This document shows, in pieces, positions 47,213 through 55,398 of a stretch of 64,000 nt of DNA. The stretch spans positions 124,001-188,000 of the forward strand of contig NZ_JAGFNS010000012.1 of the NCBI RefSeq assembly GCF_017592555.1, read 5' to 3'. Below the pieces are notes generated by a model. The model had not been told where the DNA came from. It was given only the letters and a program-made list of their open reading frames with translations, and did not search any database. Each line of letters opens with the position of its first letter. The stretch's first letter is position 1. This DNA is from Actinoplanes flavus (lineage in GTDB: Bacteria; Actinomycetota; Actinomycetes; Mycobacteriales; Micromonosporaceae). The translations under genes were made by a program, and so were the position numbers.

Positions 47213-48822
47213 CGGATCGCCGGAGGCGGGGCGGCCTGCCCGGGCGGGACGCAGATCAGCCACGGCTGGATCCGGTGCAGCGTGCGGTCGGTCAGCAGTC
47301 CGCGCCGGGCCAGATCGTCCGGGCTGTGGTAGGGCCCCCGCTCGTACCGGTCGAGGGCGATCCGGTGCGCCTCGATCGGGGTGACGCCGCGCAGCCGGGC
47401 GATCTCCTGCGGTGGCGCGTGGTTCAGGTCGACCAGCCCGCCGTCGTCGAACGACCGCAGCAGATCGGGCCGCCCGATCCCGGCCTGCCGGGCGCCGCCC
47501 GGGTGGACCGCCGCGAACTGCCGGGCCAGTTGCCTCCTGGTGCGGGCGCCCCGGGTGTCGCCGGGATGGCAGGCGAGGATCGCGCCGTGCACCGCGGCGA
47601 CCGGGATGGTCAGGAACGCCAGGGTGAACCCGATGTCCTCGGCCGCGGAGGTGGTCTCGCTGTCCAGGTCACTCGGGTCGATCGCCAGGAAGAAGATGAC
47701 GGCGAGGAACGCGGCCACGTAGAACGCCGCGGTGAGCACGTCCCGCGGGGTGCGCCGCTGGAACGCCGCGTAGACGAAGTACGCCCAGGCGCCCATCGAG
47801 CAGGTGACCACCGGCAGGATCCCGGCCACCACGGCCTCGGCCACCGGGATGCCGGTCCGGCGCGGCGACATCAGGTGACCCGGCATCACGGCCGGCGGCT
47901 GGTAGGCGATCGCGGGCCCGTACGGCGGCGGTGACCACGGCTGCGCCGGCACCGGGTCGGCGGCCGGCGGCGGTGGTGGCGGCGCCGGGGACGACGGCGG
48001 TGGCGTGGGTTCGGCGCGGTCGGCCCACGGGTCGACCGGTTCGGCGTAGAACGGCTCGTTGCGCAGGATCCGCCGGTGCGTCTCCTGGAGCCGCTCGCCG
48101 GGTTCGGCGCCCAGCTCGTCCAGGAAGTACTCCCGGGCGTCCCGGAACGCGGCCAGCGCCTCGGCCTGCCGCCCGCTGCGGTACAGCGCGATCATCAGCT
48201 GCGCCCGCAGGCCCTCCCGCAGCGGGAATTCCTGGACCAGGCGGGACAGTTCGGAGACCAGGCCGGCGAACCCGCCCCGGGACAGTTCGATCTCGGCCCA
48301 CAGTTCCCAGGCGCTGGCCCGCTCCTCGCTCAGCCGCAGCCGGGCGGCCTCGAAGACGCCGCCGGTGAGGCCGCTGAGCGCCTCGCCATGCCACAGGTCG
48401 AGCGCGACCCGGGCCCGGCGGGCGGCCTCCTCGAGATCGCCGCCACGGCGCTCCGCGTCGGCCCGGGCCAGTCCGGTGCGGAAGTCCTCGGCGTCCAGGG
48501 CGCCGACGCGCAGCACGTACCCACCGTCGGTCAGCGCGATCAGCTCGCCGGGAGTGCGCGGGCTGCGGTCCGGATCGAGCACCCGGCGCAGGCCGGCCAC
48601 GTACTTCTGCACCACGTTGGTGCCGTTCTCCGGGGGGACGTCACCCCAGACCGCGTCCACGATCCGGTGGACGGGCACCGGCTTGCCGGGGTTGAGCAGC
48701 AGGACGGCCAGGACCGCGCGCTGCTTCGCCGGCCCCAGATCGAGCGGCGCACCGTCCCGGAGCGCGCGGACGACGCCCAGGATCTCGAACCGCAGCGGGT
48801 CGGCCGCCGGGTGGACGGTCAC
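47209..48822 (-). CDS. SARP-type regulator fused to membrane helices and a helix-hairpin-helix tail
   Basis: A 537-residue protein. Residues about 8-98 are an OmpR-like winged helix (LRFEILGVVRALRDG; KQRAVLAVLLLNPGKPVPVHRIVDAVW). Residues about 105-255 form the BTAD domain, together a SARP. A Pro/Ala linker (about 262-315) leads to about four hydrophobic segments (around 330-440). The end (about 470-525) has a ComEA-like helix-hairpin-helix (VDLNHAPPQEIARLRGVTPIEAHRI, then a second GLLTDRTLHRIQPW). GTG 48822 follows AGGGGGGTGCT; a longer frame from 48888 is less likely. Membrane tethering would be unusual for a SARP. Targets unknown. Confidence 0.82.
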   Translation of the reverse strand: MTVHPAADPLRFEILGVVRALRDGAPLDLGPAKQRAVLAVLLLNPGKPVPVHRIVDAVWGDVPPENGTNVVQKYVAGLRRVLDPDRSPRTPGELIALTDGGYVLRVGALDAEDFRTGLARADAERRGGDLEEAARRARVALDLWHGEALSGLTGGVFEAARLRLSEERASAWELWAEIELSRGGFAGLVSELSRLVQEFPLREGLRAQLMIALYRSGRQAEALAAFRDAREYFLDELGAEPGERLQETHRRILRNEPFYAEPVDPWADRAEPTPPPSSPAPPPPPPAADPVPAQPWSPPPYGPAIAYQPPAVMPGHLMSPRRTGIPVAEAVVAGILPVVTCSMGAWAYFVYAAFQRRTPRDVLTAAFYVAAFLAVIFFLAIDPSDLDSETTSAAEDIGFTLAFLTIPVAAVHGAILACHPGDTRGARTRRQLARQFAAVHPGGARQAGIGRPDLLRSFDDGGLVDLNHAPPQEIARLRGVTPIEAHRIALDRYERGPYHSPDDLARRGLLTDRTLHRIQPWLICVPPGQAAPPPAIR

Positions 48823-48962
48823 CCCAGCACCCCCCTGTTGAGCAGCAGTTTCCCCCCATGGCAGCGGAACCGCAGCCGGCAGCAGCATAGCCGCAGCGCA
48901 TCGGCAGCGGTCTTCCGGAGGCTTCGTCCATCAACCCCGTACGTTCGAGGAAAGACGAAGCG

Positions 48963-49742
48963 ATGAACGTTCTCACCAAGACAGCGAGCACCCTGTTGAT
49001 CGTCGGCGTGACGCTGACCGGATGCGGCGTGGGCGAGGCCGTCGAGGAGACGGTCGCGCAGGTCTCCGCGGCCACCACGCTGGCCGAGGGTGTCCCGACC
49101 ACCGAGACCCCGGTGTTCCACTACGTCATCAAGGGCGGCCAGCAGCCGCTCTCCGGTGTGGTCGACGGCCCGCACCGGGCCCTCACCACCGAGGCCCAGG
49201 AGAAGATCCCGGACAGCGACATCACCCTGAGCATGAAGTTCCTGGTCGTCGGCGACGAAGCCTGGACCAAGATCGCCTTCAAGAACGCGGGCGCCGGGTC
49301 CGGTCTGCCGAAGCTGCCGAAGAAGTGGATGAAGCTGGACCAGACGAAGCTCGCCGCGGACTCCGGCGAGGACTTCACCTACCAGGGCGAGTCCGACCCC
49401 GGCTACGTCAGCGACCTGCTGCGGGCCGCCGCGGACCTCAAGGAGACCGGCAAGGGCGTCTACGCCGGCACCACCGACCTGACCAGGTCGACCGAGGCCG
49501 AGATCGTCGACGCCGACACCCTGGCCGCGCTGGGCGAGCAGGCCAAGTCCGTGCCGTTGGAGCTGACCCTGGACGCCGAGGGCCGGATCACCAGGGCGCT
49601 CGTCACGATCCCGGCGGCCGGCAAGGCCAAGGCCGCCACCTACGAGGTCGTCTACGACCAGTACGGCACCGCCGCCCCGGTGACCGCCCCGACCGACGGG
49701 GTGGCCGCTCCGGCCGACGTCTACGACATGCTGAACGGCTGA
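48963..49742 (+). CDS. Lipoprotein of LolA/LppX-like fold
   Basis: A 259-residue lipoprotein. The signal peptide ends in the lipobox LTGC (about residues 18-21), so the mature protein is lipid-anchored outside the membrane. The remainder is a beta-rich domain with no cysteine apart from the anchor (MKFLVVGDEAWTKIAFKN, later LELTLDAEGRITRALVTIP), consistent with the LppX/LprG-like half-barrel that holds lipids. ATG 48963 follows GAGGAAAG. Divergent from the SARP gene, whose start is 140 bases away. Confidence 0.78.
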   Translation: MNVLTKTASTLLIVGVTLTGCGVGEAVEETVAQVSAATTLAEGVPTTETPVFHYVIKGGQQPLSGVVDGPHRALTTEAQEKIPDSDITLSMKFLVVGDEAWTKIAFKNAGAGSGLPKLPKKWMKLDQTKLAADSGEDFTYQGESDPGYVSDLLRAAADLKETGKGVYAGTTDLTRSTEAEIVDADTLAALGEQAKSVPLELTLDAEGRITRALVTIPAAGKAKAATYEVVYDQYGTAAPVTAPTDGVAAPADVYDMLNG

Positions 49743-49760
49743 CCTCCGGGCCGGCGCGGG

Positions 49761-49818
49761 ATCACCGCCACCGGCGGCGCGGGCGACAACGGGGGTCCGC
49801 GCCGCCGGCCGCGGTGAT
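49761..49818 (+). terminator. Long hairpin after the lipoprotein gene
   Basis: CCGGCGGCGCGG (49771-49782) pairs with CCGCGCCGCCGG (49797-49808). The outer ATCACCGC/GCGGTGAT arms add eight base pairs, separated by a small bulge. It lies between two genes on the same strand. Confidence 0.6.
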
Positions 49819-49858
49819 GCTGCCGTGCGAACGCCCGATCCTGTGGTGGGATCGGGGC

Positions 49859-50917
49859 ATGGGTTCCAGCGATGAATACGTCTTCGTCGGGTGCTACACC
49901 GGTGACAAGGGAGGCGAGGGTGACGGCATCACGCTGCTACGGCGTGACCCGGCGACCGGGGATCTGATCCGGCTCGGGTTGGTCGCGCGCACCCCGTCGC
50001 CCTCCTTCCTGGCACAGCACCCCACACTCCCGGTCCTGTACGCCGTGAACGAGCTGGACCAGGGCAGCGTCTCGGCCTTCACGGTGGCCGAGGACTGCTC
50101 GCTGATCCCGCTGGCGGTCCGCCCGACCGGCGGCTCGGACCCGTGTCACCTGGCCGTCACGGCGGACGGCCGGCACCTCGTGGTGGCGAACTACGCGAGC
50201 GGCTCGGTGTCCGTACATCCTCTCGACGCCGAAGGCGCCCCCGGGGAGCGCAGCGATCTGCTCACCCTGACCGGCGGCGGGCCGGACGCGGAGCGTCAGG
50301 CCGGACCACACGCCCACCAGGTGGTTCCGGAGAGCAACGGCCCCGACGTGCTGATCTCCGACCTGGGCTCGGACCGGGTGTGGCGTTCCCGGCTGGACCC
50401 CAACTCGGGCCGGCTGGGCCTGCCGGAGCCGGCCGTGGAGGCGAAGCCGGGCACCGGCCCGCGGCACATGCTCCACTCGGCCGACGGCGCCCTGCTGCTG
50501 GTCGGCGAGCTGACCGGAAACCTCGCGTGGTACCGCCCGGCGGGTGGTCCCACGCTCGAATCGTGGGGCGAGACGCCGTCGAGCACGTCGTCCGGCGCGG
50601 TCTACCCGTCGGAGATCACGATGGGCCGGGACGGCAGGTTCGTCTATGTGGCGAACCGGGGCCCGGACACCGTCTCGGTCTTCTCCTGGGACGGCGAGCA
50701 GGCCACGCTGGTCGCCGAGGTGCCCACCGGAGGGGTGTGGCCGAGGCACATGGTCCTGCTCGGAGATCACCTCTACGTAACCAATCAGCGTTCACACACC
50801 GTGACCGTTTTCCGCATCGATCCGGACACCGGAATTCCCGGTGTCCAGGGTGAACCGACCGGCGAACCGACACCGACCTGCCTACATCGCTGGAATCCGG
50901 TAGTGATCAGGCCATAG
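49859..50917 (+). CDS. Lactonase-family seven-bladed beta-propeller protein
   Basis: A 352-residue protein of the 6-phosphogluconolactonase-like (YbhE/Pgl) propeller family: YVFVGCYTGDKGGEGDGITL start, HPTLPVLYAVNE, PCHLAVTADGRHLVVANYASGSVSVHPL, PHAHQVVPE, GTGPRHMLHSADG, and VYPSEITMGRDGRFVYVANRGPDTVSVF. Such enzymes open sugar lactones; the real substrate may differ. ATG 49859 follows GGGATCGGGG. No signal peptide, so cytoplasmic. It stands alone between a terminator-like hairpin and an intergenic gap. Confidence 0.88.
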   Translation: MGSSDEYVFVGCYTGDKGGEGDGITLLRRDPATGDLIRLGLVARTPSPSFLAQHPTLPVLYAVNELDQGSVSAFTVAEDCSLIPLAVRPTGGSDPCHLAVTADGRHLVVANYASGSVSVHPLDAEGAPGERSDLLTLTGGGPDAERQAGPHAHQVVPESNGPDVLISDLGSDRVWRSRLDPNSGRLGLPEPAVEAKPGTGPRHMLHSADGALLLVGELTGNLAWYRPAGGPTLESWGETPSSTSSGAVYPSEITMGRDGRFVYVANRGPDTVSVFSWDGEQATLVAEVPTGGVWPRHMVLLGDHLYVTNQRSHTVTVFRIDPDTGIPGVQGEPTGEPTPTCLHRWNPVVIRP

Positions 50918-51087
50918 GTTAGATCAGGCATTGCGGCGTGTCGGTGATTCCCTGGGGCAAATCCGGCACGCCGCGGGTGGATCTCGATACCGATCGGAAC
51001 GGCGTCATCACGCTTCGTGTTTTCTAGATCAGGAAGCGCCAATCTGAGTAATTTTCGTCCGAACGTATATGGCATTCAGCTTCGGAC

Positions 51088-52872
51088 ATGCGCACTATGG
51101 AGCGCGTGTCTGGCCGCCATCGTAGAAACTTCAACTCCAAGGGAGCGGGCGTCGTCGGAGGTGCGATGGCGATAGTCGTCGTAATTGCGGGGACGTGGAT
51201 CGGTTACCAGCAGGTCGCCGACTCCGAGTGCTCCGGAGCAGTGAACCTCACCGTCACCGCCTCTCCCGAGATCGCCCCTGCCGTCGACAACGTCGCCAAG
51301 CAGTGGAGCGCCGCGGGCGCCGAGGTGGACGGGACCTGTGTTCAGGTGACCGTCGCCGAGGAGGTCTCGTCGACCATCGCCGGCGCCGTGTCCCGCGACC
51401 ACGCCGTGACCCTCGTGGGTCTGGACACCGCACCAGATGCGGTCCAGGTGCCCGACGTGTGGATCCCGGACTCGTCGGCCTGGCTGATGCGCCTGCAGCA
51501 GGAGGCCGCCGGCTTCCTGCCGAGCAAGGTCACCTCGGTCGCGCAGAGCCCACTCGTGCTCGCCGCGCCCGAGCCGATCGCCACCAAGATGGGCTGGCCG
51601 GACAAGAAGATCGGCTGGACCGAGCTGGTCGGCAACTTCAGCGCCGCCGAGCCGCTCTCGGTGGGGATCATGGACCCGACCGTGGACGCGTCCGGTCTGA
51701 CCAGCCTCGTGGCGATGAACCAGGCGACCGGCAACGCGTCGCCCGCCGCCCTCCAGGCGAAGACCCGCGCGCTGACCGCCGTGTCGCAGAACAAGTTCAA
51801 GCTGCGCGAGGAGCTGCTGGCGAAGTTCCCGAAGTCGATCGGCGAACTCACCAACCCCGACTCGGTGGCCATCGCGCCGCTCTCCGAGGAGGACGTGGTC
51901 GCCTACAACGCCCAGCGCCCGGCCGTGCAGCTCAGCGCCATCTACCTGGAGCCGTCCCCGGCGCCGCTGGACTACCCGTACACGATCATGCCGCAGGTGG
52001 TGGACCAGCAGAAGTCGGCCGCCGCCGAGGGCCTGCTCAAGCAGCTCGCCGAGAGCGGCGCCAAGGACGCGCTGGCAGCGGTCGGTCTGCGGGCGCCGGA
52101 CGGCACCTACGGCGCGGCCTTCAACGCCCCGATGGGCGCCCCGCAGGCCTCGCCGGCGGTCACCGCCTCGGCCACCAAGGCCGCGGACGGCGGCGCTGCC
52201 GCGGGTGGCGTCACCGGTGCCGAGCTGAGCCAGGTGGTGGGTAGCTGGATCGCCCTCACCAAGCCCGGTCAGGCCCTCACCGTCTTCGACGTCTCCGGCT
52301 CGATGGGCGACCCGGTGCCGACCGCCGGTGGCAAGACCCGCGCCCAGGTCACCCAGGCTGCGGCGAGCGTCGGTCTGTCGCTGTTCAGCAACAAGTGGTC
52401 GGTCGGTGTGTGGCGCTTCTCCACCCGGCTGAAGGGCAAGCAGCCGTGGGAGCAGTTGGTCCCGATCAAGTCGCTGGCCACCTCCCGTCAGGAGGTGCAG
52501 GACTCGATCGGCCGGCTGGACCCGACGAACGGCGGCACCGGTCTCTACGACACGATCCTGGACGCCTACAACCACGTGAAGGCGAACTACGCCCAGAACA
52601 AGTCGAACTCGGTCATCCTCTTCACCGACGGTGAGAACCAGAACGCCGACGGCATGACCCGGCCGCAGCTCCTGTCCGCGCTCAAGAAGGCTCAGGACCC
52701 GAAGACGCCGATCCGGCTGGTGCTCATCGCCGTCGGCCCGGACGTCAACCTGGACGAGCTGAAGGAGATCAGCGGCGTGGTGAAGGGCAGCGGCGTGTTC
52801 CCGGCCGAGGACCCCACCAAGATCACCGCGATCTTCGCCCAGGCCATCGGCAGCCGGACCGGCGTCAGCTGA
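51088..52872 (+). CDS. Membrane-anchored substrate-binding-like and von Willebrand A protein
   Basis: A 594-residue protein. One N-terminal membrane helix (about 20-40) is followed by an extracellular periplasmic-binding-like domain (about 50-345; LTVTASPEIAPAVDNVAKQW). A VWA domain occupies about 395-590, with a complete MIDAS: DVSGSMG (DxSxS), the threonine in NGGTGLYD, and the aspartate in FTDGEN. A metal-dependent adhesion or protein-binding role at the cell surface is likely. The first ATG lacks a ribosome site; a second ATG three codons later is possible. A strong hairpin follows the stop. Confidence 0.88.
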   Translation: MRTMERVSGRHRRNFNSKGAGVVGGAMAIVVVIAGTWIGYQQVADSECSGAVNLTVTASPEIAPAVDNVAKQWSAAGAEVDGTCVQVTVAEEVSSTIAGAVSRDHAVTLVGLDTAPDAVQVPDVWIPDSSAWLMRLQQEAAGFLPSKVTSVAQSPLVLAAPEPIATKMGWPDKKIGWTELVGNFSAAEPLSVGIMDPTVDASGLTSLVAMNQATGNASPAALQAKTRALTAVSQNKFKLREELLAKFPKSIGELTNPDSVAIAPLSEEDVVAYNAQRPAVQLSAIYLEPSPAPLDYPYTIMPQVVDQQKSAAAEGLLKQLAESGAKDALAAVGLRAPDGTYGAAFNAPMGAPQASPAVTASATKAADGGAAAGGVTGAELSQVVGSWIALTKPGQALTVFDVSGSMGDPVPTAGGKTRAQVTQAAASVGLSLFSNKWSVGVWRFSTRLKGKQPWEQLVPIKSLATSRQEVQDSIGRLDPTNGGTGLYDTILDAYNHVKANYAQNKSNSVILFTDGENQNADGMTRPQLLSALKKAQDPKTPIRLVLIAVGPDVNLDELKEISGVVKGSGVFPAEDPTKITAIFAQAIGSRTGVS

Positions 52873-52893
52873 CCCGGCGCGGACCCTACTGAG

Positions 52894-52927
52894 AACGGCC
52901 GTCGTCCCCTCGGGGCGGCGGCCGTTT
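52894..52927. terminator. Bidirectional terminator hairpin
   Basis: AACGGCCGTCGTCCC and its near-complement (ending GGCCGTTT) form about a 14-bp stem with a short loop. On the plus strand it is followed by TTT. It lies between the convergent VWA and xylR genes. Confidence 0.75.
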
Positions 52928-52946
52928 CCGTGCGGTGGGGGCGGCT

Positions 52947-54080
52947 TTACGCGTACCGCTCGGAAGAGCGACGGAGCCAGGTCGCGGGATTCTCCCGGAC
53001 CGCCCGGATGATCGCGTCCGCCGCGCCGCGCATGGCCGCGTCGGCGCCGAGCGCCGCCGGGCGCAGCACGACCGGCGCGAGACCCGACGTGAGGACCCGC
53101 TGCCGCAGCTCGGCCTCGATGCCCTCCCGCAGCCTTTCGAAGATCGGGGCGTACGCCCCACCGAGCACGATCACCGGTACGTCGAGCAGGTTGACCACCG
53201 CGGACAGGGCGATCCCGAGCGCCGCCGCGGCGAGCGGCTCACCGGACTCCAGGGCCTCCTGGCCGGCGTACTGCTCCAGGCAGCCCCGTGAGCCGCAACG
53301 GCACGGCCGCCCGTCGGGGTAGACGGTGACGTGCCCGATCTCCCCGCTCCAGCCGCGCACCCCCCGGTAGAGCTCGCCGTCGAGGACCAGCCCGGCGCCG
53401 ATGCCGATCTCGCCGGAGATGTAGAGGAAGGTGGGGTCGCCGCCGGTCACCCGCAGCTCGCCGAGGGCGGCCAGGTTGGCCTCGTTGTCCACGGTGACGG
53501 GCAGGCCGGCCAGCTCCGGTACGCGATGCAGTTCGGCGACCGCGTCGATGTCCTGCCAGCCGAGGTTGGGCGCCACCCGGACCAGGCCGCCACCGGCCAC
53601 CAGGCCGGGCACCGCCAGCGCCGCCCCGGCGACGGTCAGCCCGTCGGCCTCGGCGGCGAGCCGGGCCCGGGCGGCCAGCGCGCCGAGCGTGGCCAGGGCC
53701 CGTGCCGGGTCGGCGGGACGCTGGTCGGCGTGCTCGACGAAGCGCTGCCGCACCGCGCCGGTCAGGTCCACCACGCAGGCGGCCAGGTAGTCGACGTTGA
53801 TCTCGAGCCCCAGCCCGGCGGGCCCGGTGGAGGTGAGGGTGAGCCCGACCGCGGGCCGGCCCGCGCCGGTGCGCGGCGGCGGGTCGACCTCGACCAGCAG
53901 GCCGCCCGCCACCAGGTCGTCGACAAGGGCGGAAACGGTCGCGCGGGTGAGCCCGGTGGCCGCGGACACCGCCGCACGTGATGGCTGATTTGTGCTGTTC
54001 GCGACTGTTTGCAGCACCAGCGCGAGATTATGGGCCCGCACGCTTGCCTGGCGAACCGGTGTCGTGGATGGGCTCAACAC
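52947..54080 (-). CDS. xylR: ROK-family xylose repressor
   Basis: A 377-residue repressor. The winged helix (about 15-70; RAHNLALVLQTVANSTNQPSR and LTRATVSALVDDLVAGGLL) is followed by a ROK domain with VDNEANLAALGE, ISGEIGIGAGLVLDG and an intact zinc motif CRCGSRGCLE (about 260-270). GTG 54080 follows CAAGG. It is divergent from xylA across 65 bases, the classical xylR-xylA order, so it should repress xylAB and release on xylose. Contrast the zinc-less ROK protein at 9842. Confidence 0.92.
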   Translation of the reverse strand: MLSPSTTPVRQASVRAHNLALVLQTVANSTNQPSRAAVSAATGLTRATVSALVDDLVAGGLLVEVDPPPRTGAGRPAVGLTLTSTGPAGLGLEINVDYLAACVVDLTGAVRQRFVEHADQRPADPARALATLGALAARARLAAEADGLTVAGAALAVPGLVAGGGLVRVAPNLGWQDIDAVAELHRVPELAGLPVTVDNEANLAALGELRVTGGDPTFLYISGEIGIGAGLVLDGELYRGVRGWSGEIGHVTVYPDGRPCRCGSRGCLEQYAGQEALESGEPLAAAALGIALSAVVNLLDVPVIVLGGAYAPIFERLREGIEAELRQRVLTSGLAPVVLRPAALGADAAMRGAADAIIRAVRENPATWLRRSSERYA

Positions 54081-54084
54081 GCCC

Positions 54085-54113
54085 TTGACAGTGCCATACC
54101 CCAGCCAAATAAT
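54085..54113 (+). promoter_or_regulatory. Predicted xylA promoter
   Basis: TTGACA (54085-54090) is a perfect -35 box. After exactly 17 bases comes AATAAT (54108-54113), five of six matches to the -10. It is the best sigma-70-type promoter I see in the window. Confidence 0.65.
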
Positions 54114-54133
54114 TCAACCACTAAACAATTTCG
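54104..54133. promoter_or_regulatory. Probable XylR-binding region at xylA
   Basis: This AT-rich segment overlaps the -10 box and transcription start of xylA. On the minus strand it contains TTGTTTAG (plus CTAAACAA, 54121-54128), the same core as the ROK operators at 11208 and 17429. A clear second half-site is not evident, so the exact operator limits are uncertain. Confidence 0.45.
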
Positions 54134-54145
54134 GGGAGGTAACCC

Positions 54146-55333
54146 GTGTCCGTGCAGGCCACACGCGAAGACAAGTTCTCCTTCGGTCTCTGGACCGTCG
54201 GCTGGCAGGCCCGCGACCCGTTCGGCGACGCGACCCGGCCCGCGCTCGACCCGGTCGAGGCGGTCCACAAGCTCGCCGAGATCGGCGCCTACGGCATCAC
54301 GTTCCACGACGACGACCTGGTGCCGTTCGGCGCCGACGCGCAGACCCGGGACGGCATCGTCGCGGGCTTCAAGAAGGCGCTCGACGAGACCGGCCTGATC
54401 GTTCCCATGATCACCACCAACCTGTTCACCCACCCGGTGTTCAAGGACGGCGGCTTCACCAGCAACGACCGCAACGTCCGGCGGTATGCGGTCCGCAAGG
54501 TGCTGCGGCAGATGGACCTCGGCGCGGAGCTGGGCGCCAAGACCCTGGTGCTGTGGGGCGGCCGCGAGGGTGCGGAGTACGACTCGGCCAAGGACGTGAA
54601 GGCCGCGCTCGACCGCTACCGGGAGGCGCTCAACCTGCTGGCGCAGTACTCGGAGGACCGTGGCTACGGCTTCCGCTTCGCCATCGAGCCCAAGCCCAAC
54701 GAGCCCCGCGGCGACATCCTGCTCCCGACCGCCGGCCACGCCATCGCGTTCACGCAGGAGCTGGAGCGCCCCGAGCTGTTCGGCATCAACCCGGAGGTCG
54801 GCCACGAGCAGATGGCCGGTCTGAACTTCACCCAGGGCATCGCCCAGGCGCTGTGGCACAAGAAGCTCTTCCACATCGACCTGAACGGGCAGCACGGCCC
54901 CAAGTACGACCAGGACCTGGTCTTCGGTCACGGTGACCTGCTCAGCGCGTTCTCCCTGGTCGACCTCCTGGAGAACGGCCCGGACGGCGGCCCGGCCTAC
55001 GAGGGCCCGCGCCACTTCGACTACAAGCCCTCGCGTACCGAGGACTTCGACGGCGTCTGGGAGTCGGCCAAGGCCAACATCCGGATGTACCTGCTGCTCA
55101 AGGAGCGGGCCAAGGCGTTCCGCGCGGACCCCGAGGTGCAGGCGGCGCTGGCCGCGTCCAAGGTGGCCGAACTGAGCACGCCGACCCTGAACCCGGGCGA
55201 GAGCTACGCCGACCTGCTGGCCGACCGCAGCGCGTTCGAGGACTTCGACGCCGACGCCGCCGGCGCGCAGGGCTACGGCTTCGTCAAGCTGAACCAGCTC
55301 GCCATCGAGCACCTCATCGGGGCTCGGGCGTGA
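54146..55333 (+). CDS. xylA: Xylose isomerase
   Basis: A 395-residue TIM-barrel enzyme converting D-xylose to D-xylulose (also glucose to fructose). All landmarks of the actinobacterial class-I enzyme are present: FSFGLWTVGWQARDPFGDATR, the catalytic histidine in GITFHDDDLVPFG (about 51-63), WGGREGAE, the metal-site IEPKPNEPRGD, GHEQMAGLNF and the LFHIDLNGQHGPKYDQDLVFGHGD block. GTG 54146 is preceded by GGGGAGGTAA. xylB follows after 65 bases, in the same operon. Confidence 0.97.
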   Translation: MSVQATREDKFSFGLWTVGWQARDPFGDATRPALDPVEAVHKLAEIGAYGITFHDDDLVPFGADAQTRDGIVAGFKKALDETGLIVPMITTNLFTHPVFKDGGFTSNDRNVRRYAVRKVLRQMDLGAELGAKTLVLWGGREGAEYDSAKDVKAALDRYREALNLLAQYSEDRGYGFRFAIEPKPNEPRGDILLPTAGHAIAFTQELERPELFGINPEVGHEQMAGLNFTQGIAQALWHKKLFHIDLNGQHGPKYDQDLVFGHGDLLSAFSLVDLLENGPDGGPAYEGPRHFDYKPSRTEDFDGVWESAKANIRMYLLLKERAKAFRADPEVQAALAASKVAELSTPTLNPGESYADLLADRSAFEDFDADAAGAQGYGFVKLNQLAIEHLIGARA

Positions 55334-55398
55334 CCGACCGAAGGGAGGGCGCGCCCGGCCCTTTCCCCGCTCGTGAATCCTGAGAGGAGGGACAGCTG

